DNA of 64,000 nt from Microthrixaceae bacterium (GTDB lineage: Bacteria; Actinomycetota; Acidimicrobiia; Acidimicrobiales; Microtrichaceae). This document shows positions 32,577-40,850 of this stretch, piece by piece. The translations under genes and the position numbers were made by a program. The stretch spans positions 1 through 64,000 of the forward strand of contig JAMLGJ010000011.1 of NCBI GenBank assembly GCA_023958095.1, in the 5' to 3' direction. Each line of letters starts with the position of its first letter. The first letter of the stretch is position 1. The notes under the pieces are model-generated. The model did no database searches and had not been told where the DNA came from. It worked only from the letters and a program-made list of their open reading frames with translations.

Positions 32577-33752
32577 ATGGAGTTCCGACGGATCAGCTCG
32601 CTACCGCCCTATGTGTTCACGATCATCGACAGCCTCAAGGTCGAGGCGAGGCGGGCGGGTGAGGACATCATCGACCTCGGATTCGGGAACCCGGACCTGC
32701 CGTCGCCGGAACTCACCGTGGAGAAGCTCTCCGAGGCCGCCCACAACTCGCGGAACCACCGCTACTCAGCCTCCCGTGGGATCCCCAAGCTGCGGCAGGC
32801 GATCGCGAACTACTACGAACGGCGCTTCGGAGTGCACCTGGATCCCGACACCGAGGTGATCAACACCATCGGTGCCAAGGAGGGACTGAGCCACCTGATG
32901 TGGACCCTCGTGCAGCCCCACGACGCGGCACTGGTCCCCGCTCCGAGCTATCCGATCCACATCTTCGCCCCGCTGTTCGCGGGAGCGAACGTGCGCGAGA
33001 TCCCCCTCGGCACGGGCGAGGAGTTCTTCGACAACATGCTGCGTGCGTGGGAGTACAGCCACCCCAACCCCAGGGTGATCGTGCTGTCCTTCCCGCACAA
33101 CCCCACCACGACCTGCGTGGACCTCGAGTTCATGCAGAGGGTCGTCGACTTCGCCCGCGAGAAGGAGGTGTTGCTGGTGCACGACAACGCCTATGCGGAC
33201 CTCGGCTTCGACGGCTACCGGCCACCGTCGATCCTGCAGGCCGAGGGGGCCAAGGATGTCGCGGTCGAGCTGTACTCGATGACCAAGTCCTTCTCGATGG
33301 CGGGTTGGCGGGTCGCCTTCATGGTGGGCAACAAGGAGGTCGTCGCCGCGCTGGCGAAGCTCAAGTCGTACCTCGACTACGGCACCTTCCAGCCCATCCA
33401 GATCGCCGCGACGGTCACGCTCAATGAACTGCCCGAGTACCCCCGGGAGGTGAACGAGGTCTACCAGCGTCGGCGCGACACCCTGTGCGACGGACTCAAC
33501 CGCATCGGTTGGGAGGTCGAACCGCCCAAGGGAACGATGTTCACATGGGCACGGATCCCCGAGGCCTATGCCGAGATGGGTTCGGTGGAGTTCTGCTCGC
33601 ACCTCGTCCGCGAATCACAGGTCGCCCTGTCCCCGGGTGTCGGCTTCGGCCCGGGCGGGGAGGGACACGTGCGCTTCGCCCTGATCGAGAACGAACAGCG
33701 GATCACCCAGGCGGTCCGCAACCTGCGGCGCACGCTCACCAAGCTCGGCTGA
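32577..33752 (+). CDS. PLP-dependent aminotransferase, class I/II (AlaA/AlaC-like)
   Basis: A 391-residue fold-type I aminotransferase. The N-terminus [15 protein letters not shown], the [14 protein letters not shown] substrate/PLP loop, [13 protein letters not shown] (PLP-contacting Asp and Tyr), and [15 protein letters not shown] with the Schiff-base Lys are all present. Length and motifs resemble the AlaC/YfdZ group, which makes alanine from pyruvate and glutamate or acts on LL-diaminopimelate precursors; substrate cannot be fixed from sequence. It is preceded by TAGCGT 6 nt from the ATG and ends before a strong inverted repeat shared with the convergent TetR gene. Confidence 0.88.
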   Translation: MEFRRISSLPPYVFTIIDSLKVEARRAGEDIIDLGFGNPDLPSPELTVEKLSEAAHNSRNHRYSASRGIPKLRQAIANYYERRFGVHLDPDTEVINTIGAKEGLSHLMWTLVQPHDAALVPAPSYPIHIFAPLFAGANVREIPLGTGEEFFDNMLRAWEYSHPNPRVIVLSFPHNPTTTCVDLEFMQRVVDFAREKEVLLVHDNAYADLGFDGYRPPSILQAEGAKDVAVELYSMTKSFSMAGWRVAFMVGNKEVVAALAKLKSYLDYGTFQPIQIAATVTLNELPEYPREVNEVYQRRRDTLCDGLNRIGWEVEPPKGTMFTWARIPEAYAEMGSVEFCSHLVRESQVALSPGVGFGPGGEGHVRFALIENEQRITQAVRNLRRTLTKLG

Positions 33753-33776
33753 CCTCACCGCCCACACACGCACACA

Positions 33777-33829
33777 GCGAACTGATCGTCGTGGTGCCGA
33801 CCTGTCGGGCACCACGACGATCAGTTCGC
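33777..33829. terminator. 22-bp perfect inverted repeat between convergent genes
   Basis: Arms 33777-33798 and 33808-33829 are perfect complements around a 9-nt loop. The site lies 24 nt after the aminotransferase stop and 50 nt beyond the TetR stop. It should end transcription from both sides. The stem is unusually long for a terminator in this sequence. Confidence 0.8.
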
Positions 33830-33857
33830 CGGGGTCAGTTCGCCGGGGTCAGTTCGC
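33821..33857. repeat. 14-bp tandem repeat growing from the hairpin arm
   Basis: The unit TCAGTTCGCCGGGG occurs at 33821-33834 and 33835-33848, with a 9-nt partial third copy. The first copy overlaps the right arm of the inverted repeat, so the array seems to have arisen by slippage from it. Confidence 0.7.
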
Positions 33858-33878
33858 GGCAGGGCAGGTGGCCGGGGA

Positions 33879-34496
33879 TCAGCTGCCGGCGTAGCCGTTG
33901 CGGCAGATCGACACGACCAGGTCCGCGAGCTCCTCGGGCCGGCGTTGCGCGGAGTCGATGTAGACCATCGTCAGCTGGTTGGTGATCCCCAGGATGGCGT
34001 GTGCGAGGGCCTCAGGGTCCCGCGGCGGGATCAGCCCGTGTTCCACCGCCGTGGAGAGCCGCTGGGCCGCCTGTGCGACCAGTTGGCGCTGCCCGCTGCG
34101 CATGACCTTCGCAAAGGTCTCGTCGGTACGGGCGAACTCGAAGAGCCTGCGCAGGTCGGGATGCTCCGCCATCCACAGCGCACCGGCACGGATGCCCGCC
34201 TCGATCGCCTCGAGCGGATCGTCGGTGGGCCCGATCGCCTTCAGCTGGGTCCTCCTCAGGTCCTGCTGGGCCGCACGCAGGATCTCTATGAACAACTCGT
34301 CCTTGGAGGCGAAGTACCAGTAGAAGACACCCTTTCCGACCCCGACGCCGTCGACGATCTCCGACACTGAGGTCGGGTGGAAGCCGTCGCGGGCGAAGCG
34401 CAGCGTGGCGTAGGCGATCAGCTGTTCGCGCCGTTCCCTGCCCCTCGCGGTGAGGCGCCTCTCCGAGCCCTGCGAGGCGTCCGTGGGTGTTTTCAC
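33879..34496 (-). CDS. TetR/AcrR-family transcription regulator
   Basis: A 205-residue repressor. The helix-turn-helix is in residues about 20-65: LIAYATLRFARDGFHPTSVSEI...VGVGKGVFYWYFASKDELF. The C-terminal ligand domain (TetR_C-like) is not assignable to a known inducer. GTG 34496 is chosen because a TACGGT hexamer ends 7 nt before it; the longer frame would run through the operator palindrome. The divergent palindrome at 34519-34536 strongly suggests self-repression and possible control of the ACT-domain gene. Confidence 0.85.
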   Translation of the reverse strand: MKTPTDASQGSERRLTARGRERREQLIAYATLRFARDGFHPTSVSEIVDGVGVGKGVFYWYFASKDELFIEILRAAQQDLRRTQLKAIGPTDDPLEAIEAGIRAGALWMAEHPDLRRLFEFARTDETFAKVMRSGQRQLVAQAAQRLSTAVEHGLIPPRDPEALAHAILGITNQLTMVYIDSAQRRPEELADLVVSICRNGYAGS

Positions 34497-34503
34497 GTTC
34501 CCA

Positions 34504-34509
34504 ACCGTA
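34504..34509 (-). promoter_or_regulatory. -10 hexamer of the TetR gene
   Basis: TACGGT on the minus strand, 7 nt before GTG 34496. Confidence 0.55.
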
Positions 34510-34518
34510 GCCAAGTTG

Positions 34519-34536
34519 CTTGACCGGCCGGTCAAG
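34519..34536. promoter_or_regulatory. 18-bp perfect palindrome, probable TetR operator
   Basis: CTTGACCGGCCGGTCAAG is a perfect palindrome 10 bp upstream of the TetR -10 box, covering its -35 region, and about 65 bp from the divergent promoter. Its size and symmetry match TetR operators. Confidence 0.75.
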
Positions 34537-34601
34537 TGGGCGTCGCTGCCACCCGAACCGACCCGAAACCGTCGTGAAACAGCGGTGAAACAACGGCGGT
34601 C

Positions 34602-34607
34602 TACCCT
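34602..34607 (+). promoter_or_regulatory. -10 hexamer of the ACT-domain gene
   Basis: TACCCT, 7 nt before GTG 34615. Confidence 0.55.
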
Positions 34608-34614
34608 CTGCGAC

Positions 34615-35280
34615 GTGCAACAGGGTGCCGTTTCAGCAGATGGTGCGGAGGCCTTCCGCGATCACACGCCCGTGGTGCTGCGGGTATGGATGCCGGACCG
34701 TCCCGGTGCCCTGGGTGCGGTGGCGTCGAGGATCGGCGCGGTGGGCGGTGACCTCGTGGGCATCGAGATCGTCGAACGTGGCGCGGGTCGGGCGGTGGAC
34801 GACCTGACGGTCCAGCTTCCCTCACCGGACCTGGTCGACCTGCTCGTGACCGAGATCCACGACGTCGAGGGTGTGGATGTCGAGGACGTCGGCTTCCCGG
34901 GCGACACCTCCAGGGACCCGGCAATGCACGCACTCGAGGTGATGGAGGCCATGGTCGCCGCCGAGGCTGACGCCGGGAGCGAGGCGCTGGTGCTGGGGGC
35001 GGCCAGTCTGCTCAACGCCGACTGGGCGGCGATGGTGGAGATCGACCGTTGCGAGGTGCTCCACTCAGTCGGCGACGAGGTACCCACCGGGAACTGGCTG
35101 GCGGGGTTCGCCGAGGGCATCGCCGACGGAGCGGACTCGGTGCAGGACGTGGCGTGCGCCATGGTTCCCGGAGTCCGTCGCGCCGTGATACTGGGCAGGG
35201 ACCGCCCCGCGTTGCGGGAGAGGGAACGGCGGATTCTCGAGAAGCTCAGTGCCCTGGCACGCATGGCCGACACAGTCTGA
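34615..35280 (+). CDS. ACT-domain protein with a GAF-like C-terminus
   Basis: A 221-residue protein. An ACT domain (residues about 18-80) begins VLRVWMPDRPGALGAVASRIG, the amino-acid-binding fold found in metabolic regulators. The second half (about 100-221) is GAF-like, ending with VILGRDRPALRERERRILEKLSALARMAD. It probably senses an amino acid or nucleotide and controls a partner; no enzyme domain is present. GTG 34615 is set by a TACCCT hexamer 7 nt upstream. It is divergent from the TetR gene and convergent with the glycerol kinase. Confidence 0.7.
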   Translation: MQQGAVSADGAEAFRDHTPVVLRVWMPDRPGALGAVASRIGAVGGDLVGIEIVERGAGRAVDDLTVQLPSPDLVDLLVTEIHDVEGVDVEDVGFPGDTSRDPAMHALEVMEAMVAAEADAGSEALVLGAASLLNADWAAMVEIDRCEVLHSVGDEVPTGNWLAGFAEGIADGADSVQDVACAMVPGVRRAVILGRDRPALRERERRILEKLSALARMADTV

Positions 35281-35315
35281 GCGCTGACCGGAAGGGCCGC
35301 ACGAGCCGGGGCGGC

Positions 35316-36854
35316 TCAACCCCACGCGAGCGAGCGCTGCACTGCCCTGAGCCACGTCTCGTGTGCGGCGTCGAGAGCCTCGCGATCCCCCCCGGGTCGG
35401 AAGGTCGCATCCGCGCTCCATGCCGAGGCGACCTCGGCGACGTCCCCGAACAGCCCGCAGCCCAGACCGGCGAGGTAGGTGGCCCCCATCGCGGTGGTCT
35501 CCGACATGTGCGACCGTGCAACCGGCACACCCAGCTGGTCGGCCTGCATCTGGCACAGCAGGTCCATGACCGCGGCCCCACCGTCCACGCGGAGCTCACT
35601 GAGTGGTCGGCCCGACGCGGAGACCATGGCGTCGACCACGTCGCGGCTCTGGTGGACCATCGCCTCGACCGTCGCCCTCGCCAGGTGGGCCCGGGAGGTG
35701 CCCCTGGTGATCCCGACGATCGTCCCCCTGGCCGCGGGGTCCCACCACGGCGATCCGAGGCCGGTGAAGGCGGGCACGAGCACGACTCCTCCGTTGTCCT
35801 CGACCGAGCGGGCCAGCGGTTCGAGTTCGGCTGCGGTCTCCATGATCCCCAGCCCGTCACGCAACCACTGCACCGCCGAGCCCGTGGAGAAGATCGCACC
35901 CTCGAGTGCGTAGTGGGTGACCGTTGCGTCGGGGTTGCCGCCGTGGTCCCGCTCCGGGAGTGCGGTGGCGGGGAGTTGCCACGCCACGGTGCCGAGCAGT
36001 GCATCGGTGACCGGTGGTGGGGCCGAGCCGACGTTCATGAGCACGAACGATCCGGTGCCGTAGGTGTTCTTGGCCATTCCCGGTTCGACACAGGCCTGGC
36101 CGAACAGCGAAGCCTGTTGGTCACCGGCGATCCCGGCGATGGGGACCCCCGCGCCGAGCACGCACTCCGGTGCGGTGTGGCCGAACACGCCCGCGGATGG
36201 ACGCACCTCGGGCAGGCTCGAGCGCGGCACCCCGAACAGTTCCAGGAGCTCGGGAGACCATTCGAGGGTGGTGATGTCGAACAACATCGTGCGGGACGCG
36301 TTGGTGACGTCGGTCGCATGGACCCGACCCCCGGTCAGCTTCCACAGCAGCCAGGAGTCGATGGTTCCGAGGCGCAGGTCACCGTCGGCCTCCACCCCGC
36401 CCTGCGAGAGCATCCAGGAGGCCTTGGTGGCCGAGAAGTACGGATCCAGGACCAGGCCGGTGAGCCGACGGATGCGTGGCAGCTCGCCGTCCCGGGTGAG
36501 TCGCTCGCAGAGTTCCGCCGTGCGGCGGTCCTGCCACACGATCGCCGGGTGCACGGGGCGACCGGTGGATGCGCTCCAGGCCACCAGCGTCTCGCGCTGG
36601 TTGGTCATGCCCACCGCTGCAACCGGATCGGACGCCCCGGTGTGCCGGCGGATCAGCTCCGAGGCCTCGGAGAGCACCTGCTGGGTGACATCCCAGATCT
36701 CCTCGGGGTCGTGTTCCACCCAACCGGGTCGGGGGAAGTGCTGGGTGAATTCGCGGTAGGCGGCCACCTGTTCCGGGGGCCCTTCACCGGTCACCCGGCT
36801 GGCGATCGCCCGCACTCCGGTGGTGCCGGCGTCGATGGCAATTATCCAAGGCAT
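35316..36854 (-). CDS. glpK: Glycerol kinase
   Basis: A 512-residue FGGY kinase with classical glycerol-kinase motifs: IDAGTTGVRAI, TNQRETLVAW (NQRE substrate loop), IVWQDRRTAELC, GIAGDQQASLFGQACVEPGMAKNTYGTG and LRVDGGAAVMDLLCQMQAD. It turns glycerol to glycerol-3-phosphate, the substrate of the GlpD encoded at 21089-22807. The HxxR site for PTS control is absent at the usual place, as expected outside the Firmicutes. TAGCGT ends 6 nt before the ATG. Confidence 0.92.
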   Translation of the reverse strand: MPWIIAIDAGTTGVRAIASRVTGEGPPEQVAAYREFTQHFPRPGWVEHDPEEIWDVTQQVLSEASELIRRHTGASDPVAAVGMTNQRETLVAWSASTGRPVHPAIVWQDRRTAELCERLTRDGELPRIRRLTGLVLDPYFSATKASWMLSQGGVEADGDLRLGTIDSWLLWKLTGGRVHATDVTNASRTMLFDITTLEWSPELLELFGVPRSSLPEVRPSAGVFGHTAPECVLGAGVPIAGIAGDQQASLFGQACVEPGMAKNTYGTGSFVLMNVGSAPPPVTDALLGTVAWQLPATALPERDHGGNPDATVTHYALEGAIFSTGSAVQWLRDGLGIMETAAELEPLARSVEDNGGVVLVPAFTGLGSPWWDPAARGTIVGITRGTSRAHLARATVEAMVHQSRDVVDAMVSASGRPLSELRVDGGAAVMDLLCQMQADQLGVPVARSHMSETTAMGATYLAGLGCGLFGDVAEVASAWSADATFRPGGDREALDAAHETWLRAVQRSLAWG

Positions 36855-36860
36855 CCCGAC

Positions 36861-36866
36861 ACGCTA
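36861..36866 (-). promoter_or_regulatory. -10 hexamer of glpK
   Basis: TAGCGT on the minus strand, 6 nt before ATG 36854. Confidence 0.55.
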
Positions 36867-36881
36867 GGTCGGTCGCGCACG

Positions 36882-36903
36882 GCCACGACGAAGGTGGCGT
36901 GGC
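36882..36903 (-). terminator. Possible terminator after the mtrA-mtrB-lpqB-like operon
   Basis: GCCACG pairs with CGTGGC around a 10-nt loop, just downstream of the GerMN lipoprotein stop and inside the upstream region of glpK. Confidence 0.4.
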
Positions 36904-36910
36904 GGACGCC

Positions 36911-37555
36911 TCAGCATTCCTCCCTGAGGGCTTCGCGGCGTTTCGTGAGGCTGAGCGCCTGTTGGATCGTGAGGTCCACGTCCTCGGCGGAGGGATCGGT
37001 CAGGCTGCTCGCGTAGTCGCATGCGTCCACCACGTCGACGTCGCCGCGTTCGGGCGAGAAGATCGACAGCGGTTCACCCTCCACGGCAAAGCTGAGGCGT
37101 TCCACTCCGGGCAGCAGGGTCTCGCTCATGACGATCTGTCCCAGCGCCAGCACCCGCGCCTCGCCCTGGACGTCCTCGAAGTCCTCCGACAGGTCGATCT
37201 CGACCAGACCGTCGTCGGGGCCCGTGATGTCGAGCAGCCGGGTGGCCGAGGGGATCGAGCTGGACAGTCCCTGCCCCTCACCGCCGCTCGGGGGTACCAG
37301 GAGCGAATTCAGCACGTCGCGGGGGGTGCGGGCCGGCAGGCGCCTGATGATCGGCACCAGGGCGCTCGCCTTGACCATGTAGAGCCTGGCCTCCTCGTCA
37401 CCGGTGGGCTCGGTGGTGGGAACCGTCGTGGTGGTGGTGGTCACCGGCAGGGCCCTCGGTTCCTCATCGGCGCCGATCCCGCAGGCAGCCGCTGCCAGAG
37501 CCACCAGGCATGCCACCGCCGCGGTACGCAGCCGAAGTCGTCGTGCGCTGCGCAT
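36911..37555 (-). CDS. GerMN-domain lipoprotein, short LpqB-like
   Basis: A 214-residue exported lipoprotein. The lipobox is LAAAAC with Cys at about 25; a Thr-rich linker follows; the GerMN domain covers about 55-180 (LYMVKASALVPIIRRLP...LLVPPSGGEGQGLSSSIPSAT, then LVEIDLSEDF and ALGQIVMSETLLPGVERLSFAVEG). It sits third after an MtrA-like regulator and MtrB-like kinase, the place of LpqB, which modulates MtrB activity. It is much shorter than mycobacterial LpqB (about 580 residues), having lost the propeller-like second half. ATG overlaps the kinase stop by one base. Confidence 0.8.
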   Translation of the reverse strand: MRSARRLRLRTAAVACLVALAAAACGIGADEEPRALPVTTTTTTVPTTEPTGDEEARLYMVKASALVPIIRRLPARTPRDVLNSLLVPPSGGEGQGLSSSIPSATRLLDITGPDDGLVEIDLSEDFEDVQGEARVLALGQIVMSETLLPGVERLSFAVEGEPLSIFSPERGDVDVVDACDYASSLTDPSAEDVDLTIQQALSLTKRREALREEC

Positions 37556-39126
37556 CACGAATCCTCCGCCGCACCGGTCGTCCCGAGTGGGGGCAGGGCG
37601 CGGTGTTCGCCGGTGAGCGTGAGGTTGCCGGTGGATTCCGGTGAGGCCAGCGACAGGTCCTCCTCGGGCTCGCCCGAACGCACCTGGAGCACCGGGAGCT
37701 CGACCACGAAGCGGGCGCCGCTGCCCCCGTCCACCCGGTCCTCGACCCACACCCGACCTCCCTGGATGCGGGCATGTTCGGCCACCAGCGCGAGGCCCAA
37801 CCCCACTCCGATGTCGGCACCCCTGGCCCCTCCCTGGTCGCCGCGATTGAACCGGTCGAAGACCTCTTCGCGCATGTCGGGAGGAACGCCCGGTCCGGCG
37901 TCCTCGACCCCGATGCGCACCGTTGGCTCGGCCAGCGGGTCGTCGCCGTCGGGGTTGTGCAGGGACACCGAGATGTGCGTCGCCCCGTCCGCGTACTTGT
38001 CGGCGTTGTTGCAGAAGTTCACCAGGATCCTGGCGAGCCGGCGACGGTCACATGCGATCACGAGGTCCTCGGTGCCGGGCTCGGCCACGACGGGTACCTC
38101 ATGGCGGCTGAGGGAACCCACGGTGTTGCGGATCATGGGCACCAACGCCACGTCGTCGAGTTCCAGACGCACCGCTCCGGCATCGAAGCGGGATATCTCG
38201 AGCAGGTCCTCGACCAGCTGGGTGAAGCGGTCGACGTCCGATGCGAGCAGGTCGAGTGCCTGCTGGGCCCGTTCGGGCATCTCCGAACGGTTGTTGTCGA
38301 GCACCTGCAGGCCCGCATTCAGGGTCGTCAGCGGCGACCGCAACTCGTGGCTGACGTCGCTGGCGAAACGCGCGTCCCGGTTGATGCGCTGCTGGAGGGC
38401 CTGCACCATGTCGTTGAAGTTCTCCACGAGCGGGGCCAGGTCCGGGTCGTGGCGGTACTCCTCGTAGTTGATGCGGGTGTCGAGGTTGCCGAGGGCGACC
38501 GACTGCGCCGCGGTGGAGACGCGGGTGAGGGGGCGGATCGTGTACCTGCTCGCCCAGGAGCCGAGCAACGCCGCGAGCAGCGTCGACACGACGACGGCGC
38601 CGGCCAGTGCGAGCCGGATGGATGACATCGCGTCCGCGATGTCGTCCAGTGGGGTGACCTCGAAGTAGGCCGCCCGCTGGTTGGGGATCGGCACCGCGAC
38701 CGCCACCTGGGTGTGGCCGTCGGTCTGGTAACGCATGATGCCGGCTTCCTCGTCGAGCAGTGCCCGGTCGCGCAGCTGCGCGGGCAGGTCGTCGGCGGTG
38801 AAGTTCGAGTTGAGGGACTGCGAGTTGGCACCGCCATCCCATATCACCGCCGGGTTGCTGGTGTCGGAGAGGTTGCTCAGAGCGGTGAGGACATCGCCCG
38901 GGTTCGACTCGGAGATGTCGCGGGTGGACAGCACGACGCTCGCGTTCTTGAGTGTGCGCAGGCTGGCGGCTTCCTCCCGTGCGTCCAGCAGCACCTGGTT
39001 CGCGACCGCGAACACCGTGAGCGACACCACCACCGACAGCACGAAGGAGACTCCGGTGACCGACAGGGCCACCCGTGAACGCAACCCGACCCGTGGCTCG
39101 TGCCACGGGCGGGATCCCTCGGGCAC
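37555..39126 (-). CDS. mtrB: MtrB-like sensor histidine kinase
   Basis: A 523-residue kinase. Two membrane segments (about 22-44 and 170-192) flank an extracellular sensor of about 125 residues; a HAMP domain follows; the dimerisation motif ASDVSHELRSPLTTL carries the phospho-His; the ATPase has N (ILVNFCNNADKYA), G1 (VEDAGPGVP), F (FDRFNRG) and G2 (GVGLGLALVAEH). The order RR-HK-GerMN lipoprotein fits MtrAB-LpqB, which couples cell wall growth and division. GTG 39126 is 2 nt behind the RR stop. Confidence 0.88.
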   Translation of the reverse strand: MPEGSRPWHEPRVGLRSRVALSVTGVSFVLSVVVSLTVFAVANQVLLDAREEAASLRTLKNASVVLSTRDISESNPGDVLTALSNLSDTSNPAVIWDGGANSQSLNSNFTADDLPAQLRDRALLDEEAGIMRYQTDGHTQVAVAVPIPNQRAAYFEVTPLDDIADAMSSIRLALAGAVVVSTLLAALLGSWASRYTIRPLTRVSTAAQSVALGNLDTRINYEEYRHDPDLAPLVENFNDMVQALQQRINRDARFASDVSHELRSPLTTLNAGLQVLDNNRSEMPERAQQALDLLASDVDRFTQLVEDLLEISRFDAGAVRLELDDVALVPMIRNTVGSLSRHEVPVVAEPGTEDLVIACDRRRLARILVNFCNNADKYADGATHISVSLHNPDGDDPLAEPTVRIGVEDAGPGVPPDMREEVFDRFNRGDQGGARGADIGVGLGLALVAEHARIQGGRVWVEDRVDGGSGARFVVELPVLQVRSGEPEEDLSLASPESTGNLTLTGEHRALPPLGTTGAAEDS

Positions 39127-39128
39127 CC

Positions 39129-39809
39129 TCAGCCCTGGAGCTTGTAGCCGAGGCCCCGCACCGTCGCCACGTGGGTGGGGTTGGCCGGATCCGGCTCGAT
39201 CTTGGTGCGCAGCCTGCGGATGTGCACGTCCACGAGCCGTCCGTCGCCGAACACCCCGTGTCCCCAGACCCGGTCGAGCAGGTCCTCGCGGGAGAGCACC
39301 GTTCCGGGTTGGGAGGCCAGTTCCACCAGCAACTTGAACTCGGTCTTGGTCAGGTGCACCGGCTCCCCGTTGCGCAGCACCTCGCCCTCCTGCGGGACGA
39401 CCTCCAGCTCACCGAAGGTGAGGTGTGGGTTTCCCGGCGGGGGAGTACGGGCACGGCGTAGCATCGCTCGGATCCGGGCCGACAGCTCCTTGGGCACGAA
39501 CGGCTTCGTGAGGTAGTCGTCGGCTCCGGCCTCGAGCCCGGCGACCACGTCGTGGGTGTCCGCCCGGGCGGTGACCATCACGATCGGCACGTCGCTCTCG
39601 CGTCGGATCGAGCGGCACACCTCGAAGCCGTCGATCCCCGGCAACATGATGTCGATCAGCACCACGTCCGCGTTCGAGGTCGGGAACCGGGCGATCGCAT
39701 CCTCACCGGTCTCCGACTCGACCACCTGCCAGCCCTCGTCCTCCAGGGCCAGGCGGACCGAGGTGCGGATACGCTCGTCGTCTTCAACGGTCAGGATGGT
39801 GGTGCTCAC
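39129..39809 (-). CDS. mtrA: MtrA-like response regulator, OmpR family
   Basis: A 226-residue regulator. The receiver has acids in VEDDE and the phospho-Asp at 53 (LIDIMLPG), Thr in VTARA and Lys in DDYLTKPF. The OmpR-type winged helix ends RLVDVHIRRLRTKIE...VRGLGYKL. The GTG start at 39809 follows GAGAAT by 6 nt. It heads the operon with the MtrB-like kinase and short LpqB-like lipoprotein and is divergent from the HTH-membrane protein. MtrA controls division and cell wall genes in actinobacteria; the targets here are not known. Confidence 0.9.
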   Translation of the reverse strand: MSTTILTVEDDERIRTSVRLALEDEGWQVVESETGEDAIARFPTSNADVVLIDIMLPGIDGFEVCRSIRRESDVPIVMVTARADTHDVVAGLEAGADDYLTKPFVPKELSARIRAMLRRARTPPPGNPHLTFGELEVVPQEGEVLRNGEPVHLTKTEFKLLVELASQPGTVLSREDLLDRVWGHGVFGDGRLVDVHIRRLRTKIEPDPANPTHVATVRGLGYKLQG

Positions 39810-39815
39810 GGCCCC

Positions 39816-39821
39816 ATTCTC
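39816..39821 (-). promoter_or_regulatory. -10 hexamer of the mtrA-mtrB operon
   Basis: GAGAAT on the minus strand, 6 nt before GTG 39809. Confidence 0.5.
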
Positions 39822-39940
39822 TCCCAAAGTGCTGCCCTGCGCGGCACATCGGTGGCGCAGGTGGCCCGGCAGCGGGCCGGTGCGGTTCCCATGGGAGGAA
39901 AGTTACAGCCCGTTGCCTCCGGTGCCGAAGGAGGTTGGGC

Positions 39941-40807
39941 ATGGACCAATTCCAGAACCACACCGGGGCGGGCACGACGCCAGACCCGACCACACCGGCG
40001 CCCGAAGCGCCCGTGGCGGTGCTGGACGCGCCTCCCGAACGCGTCGGCCTGCTGCTGGCCGACGCGCGCACCCGCAGGGGCCTGACCCTCGCCGAGGTGG
40101 CGGACCACCTCGGGGGGACCCTGAGCCCGGGGGAACTGATGGCGGCCGAGAGCGGTGCCCTGGGGATCGAGCCGGCGGTGCTGTCACGCCTCACGAACCT
40201 CTACGGCGTGTCGCCGGGGGACCTGGTGCCCCCTCGCGACCACCTCGTGGTCGACCTGGCCGAGGGGTACATGCGCGCCGGTACGGACATCGCTCTGTTG
40301 GACTCGGGTGTCGGGCGCCATGACGTGCTGTCGCGCTACCTGGAGATGATCTGGGAGCTCCGCGCGGTGGAGCCCGGTGAACGGGTACCGCTCCGCGATG
40401 CCGACCTGGAGGTGCTCGGTTCCTCCTTCAGCGAGGATGCAGTGCTGCTCCGCGAAGAGTTGGAAGCGCTGATGGAGCCACCTGCGAACGGGTCCGTGGG
40501 GCCGGGCAGGTCGCGGCCACGGCGCGGGCGCGTCCTGGTGGGACTCGGTCTGGCGATCGCCGTGGTGACCGGCAGCGCGCTGTTGATCTCCTCCAACGGA
40601 CCTGCCGACGCCGCCCCTGCAGAAGGTCTCGATTCCCTGCCGGAGAACCCCACGGTCTCGATCGCGGATGCACAGGTCCTCGAACGGGGCGGCACCCAGA
40701 CGACCAGGCTCGAGTCGCTCCCGCCTGCACCGCAGGCGGAGATCGGGACCGCTGCGGTGCAGGAGCGGAATCCTGATGGCACGCCGGGGGAGCAGGTCAC
40801 GCGCTGA
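39941..40807 (+). CDS. Cytoplasmic HTH domain with single membrane anchor
   Basis: A 288-residue protein. An XRE-like helix-turn-helix lies at about residues 35-85 (LLLADARTRRGLTLAEVADHL...LSRLTNLYGVSPGDLVPP); a central helical region follows; a single membrane segment (LVGLGLAIAVVTGSALLIS) is near 198-216 with an extracytoplasmic Glu/Pro-rich tail. This resembles RodZ or membrane-tethered regulators, but the C-terminal region is short and disordered. ATG 39941 has GGAGG 6 nt upstream. It is divergent from the mtrA gene, so it could be a target of MtrA; that is inferred. Confidence 0.7.
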   Translation: MDQFQNHTGAGTTPDPTTPAPEAPVAVLDAPPERVGLLLADARTRRGLTLAEVADHLGGTLSPGELMAAESGALGIEPAVLSRLTNLYGVSPGDLVPPRDHLVVDLAEGYMRAGTDIALLDSGVGRHDVLSRYLEMIWELRAVEPGERVPLRDADLEVLGSSFSEDAVLLREELEALMEPPANGSVGPGRSRPRRGRVLVGLGLAIAVVTGSALLISSNGPADAAPAEGLDSLPENPTVSIADAQVLERGGTQTTRLESLPPAPQAEIGTAAVQERNPDGTPGEQVTR

Positions 40808-40811
40808 GCCT

Positions 40812-40835
40812 GCACCGGTCCGCGTCCCACGGTGC
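40812..40835. terminator. Possible terminator between convergent genes
   Basis: GCACCG pairs with CGGTGC around a 12-nt loop, 5 nt after the HTH-protein stop and facing the inositol-phosphatase-like gene. Confidence 0.35.
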
Positions 40836-40850
40836 CCGGGGTGCTCGTGC

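Noticed and set aside
36899-38467. Plus-strand frame of 522 codons
   Set aside because: Antisense to the GerMN lipoprotein and MtrB-like kinase, both of which have clear motifs.
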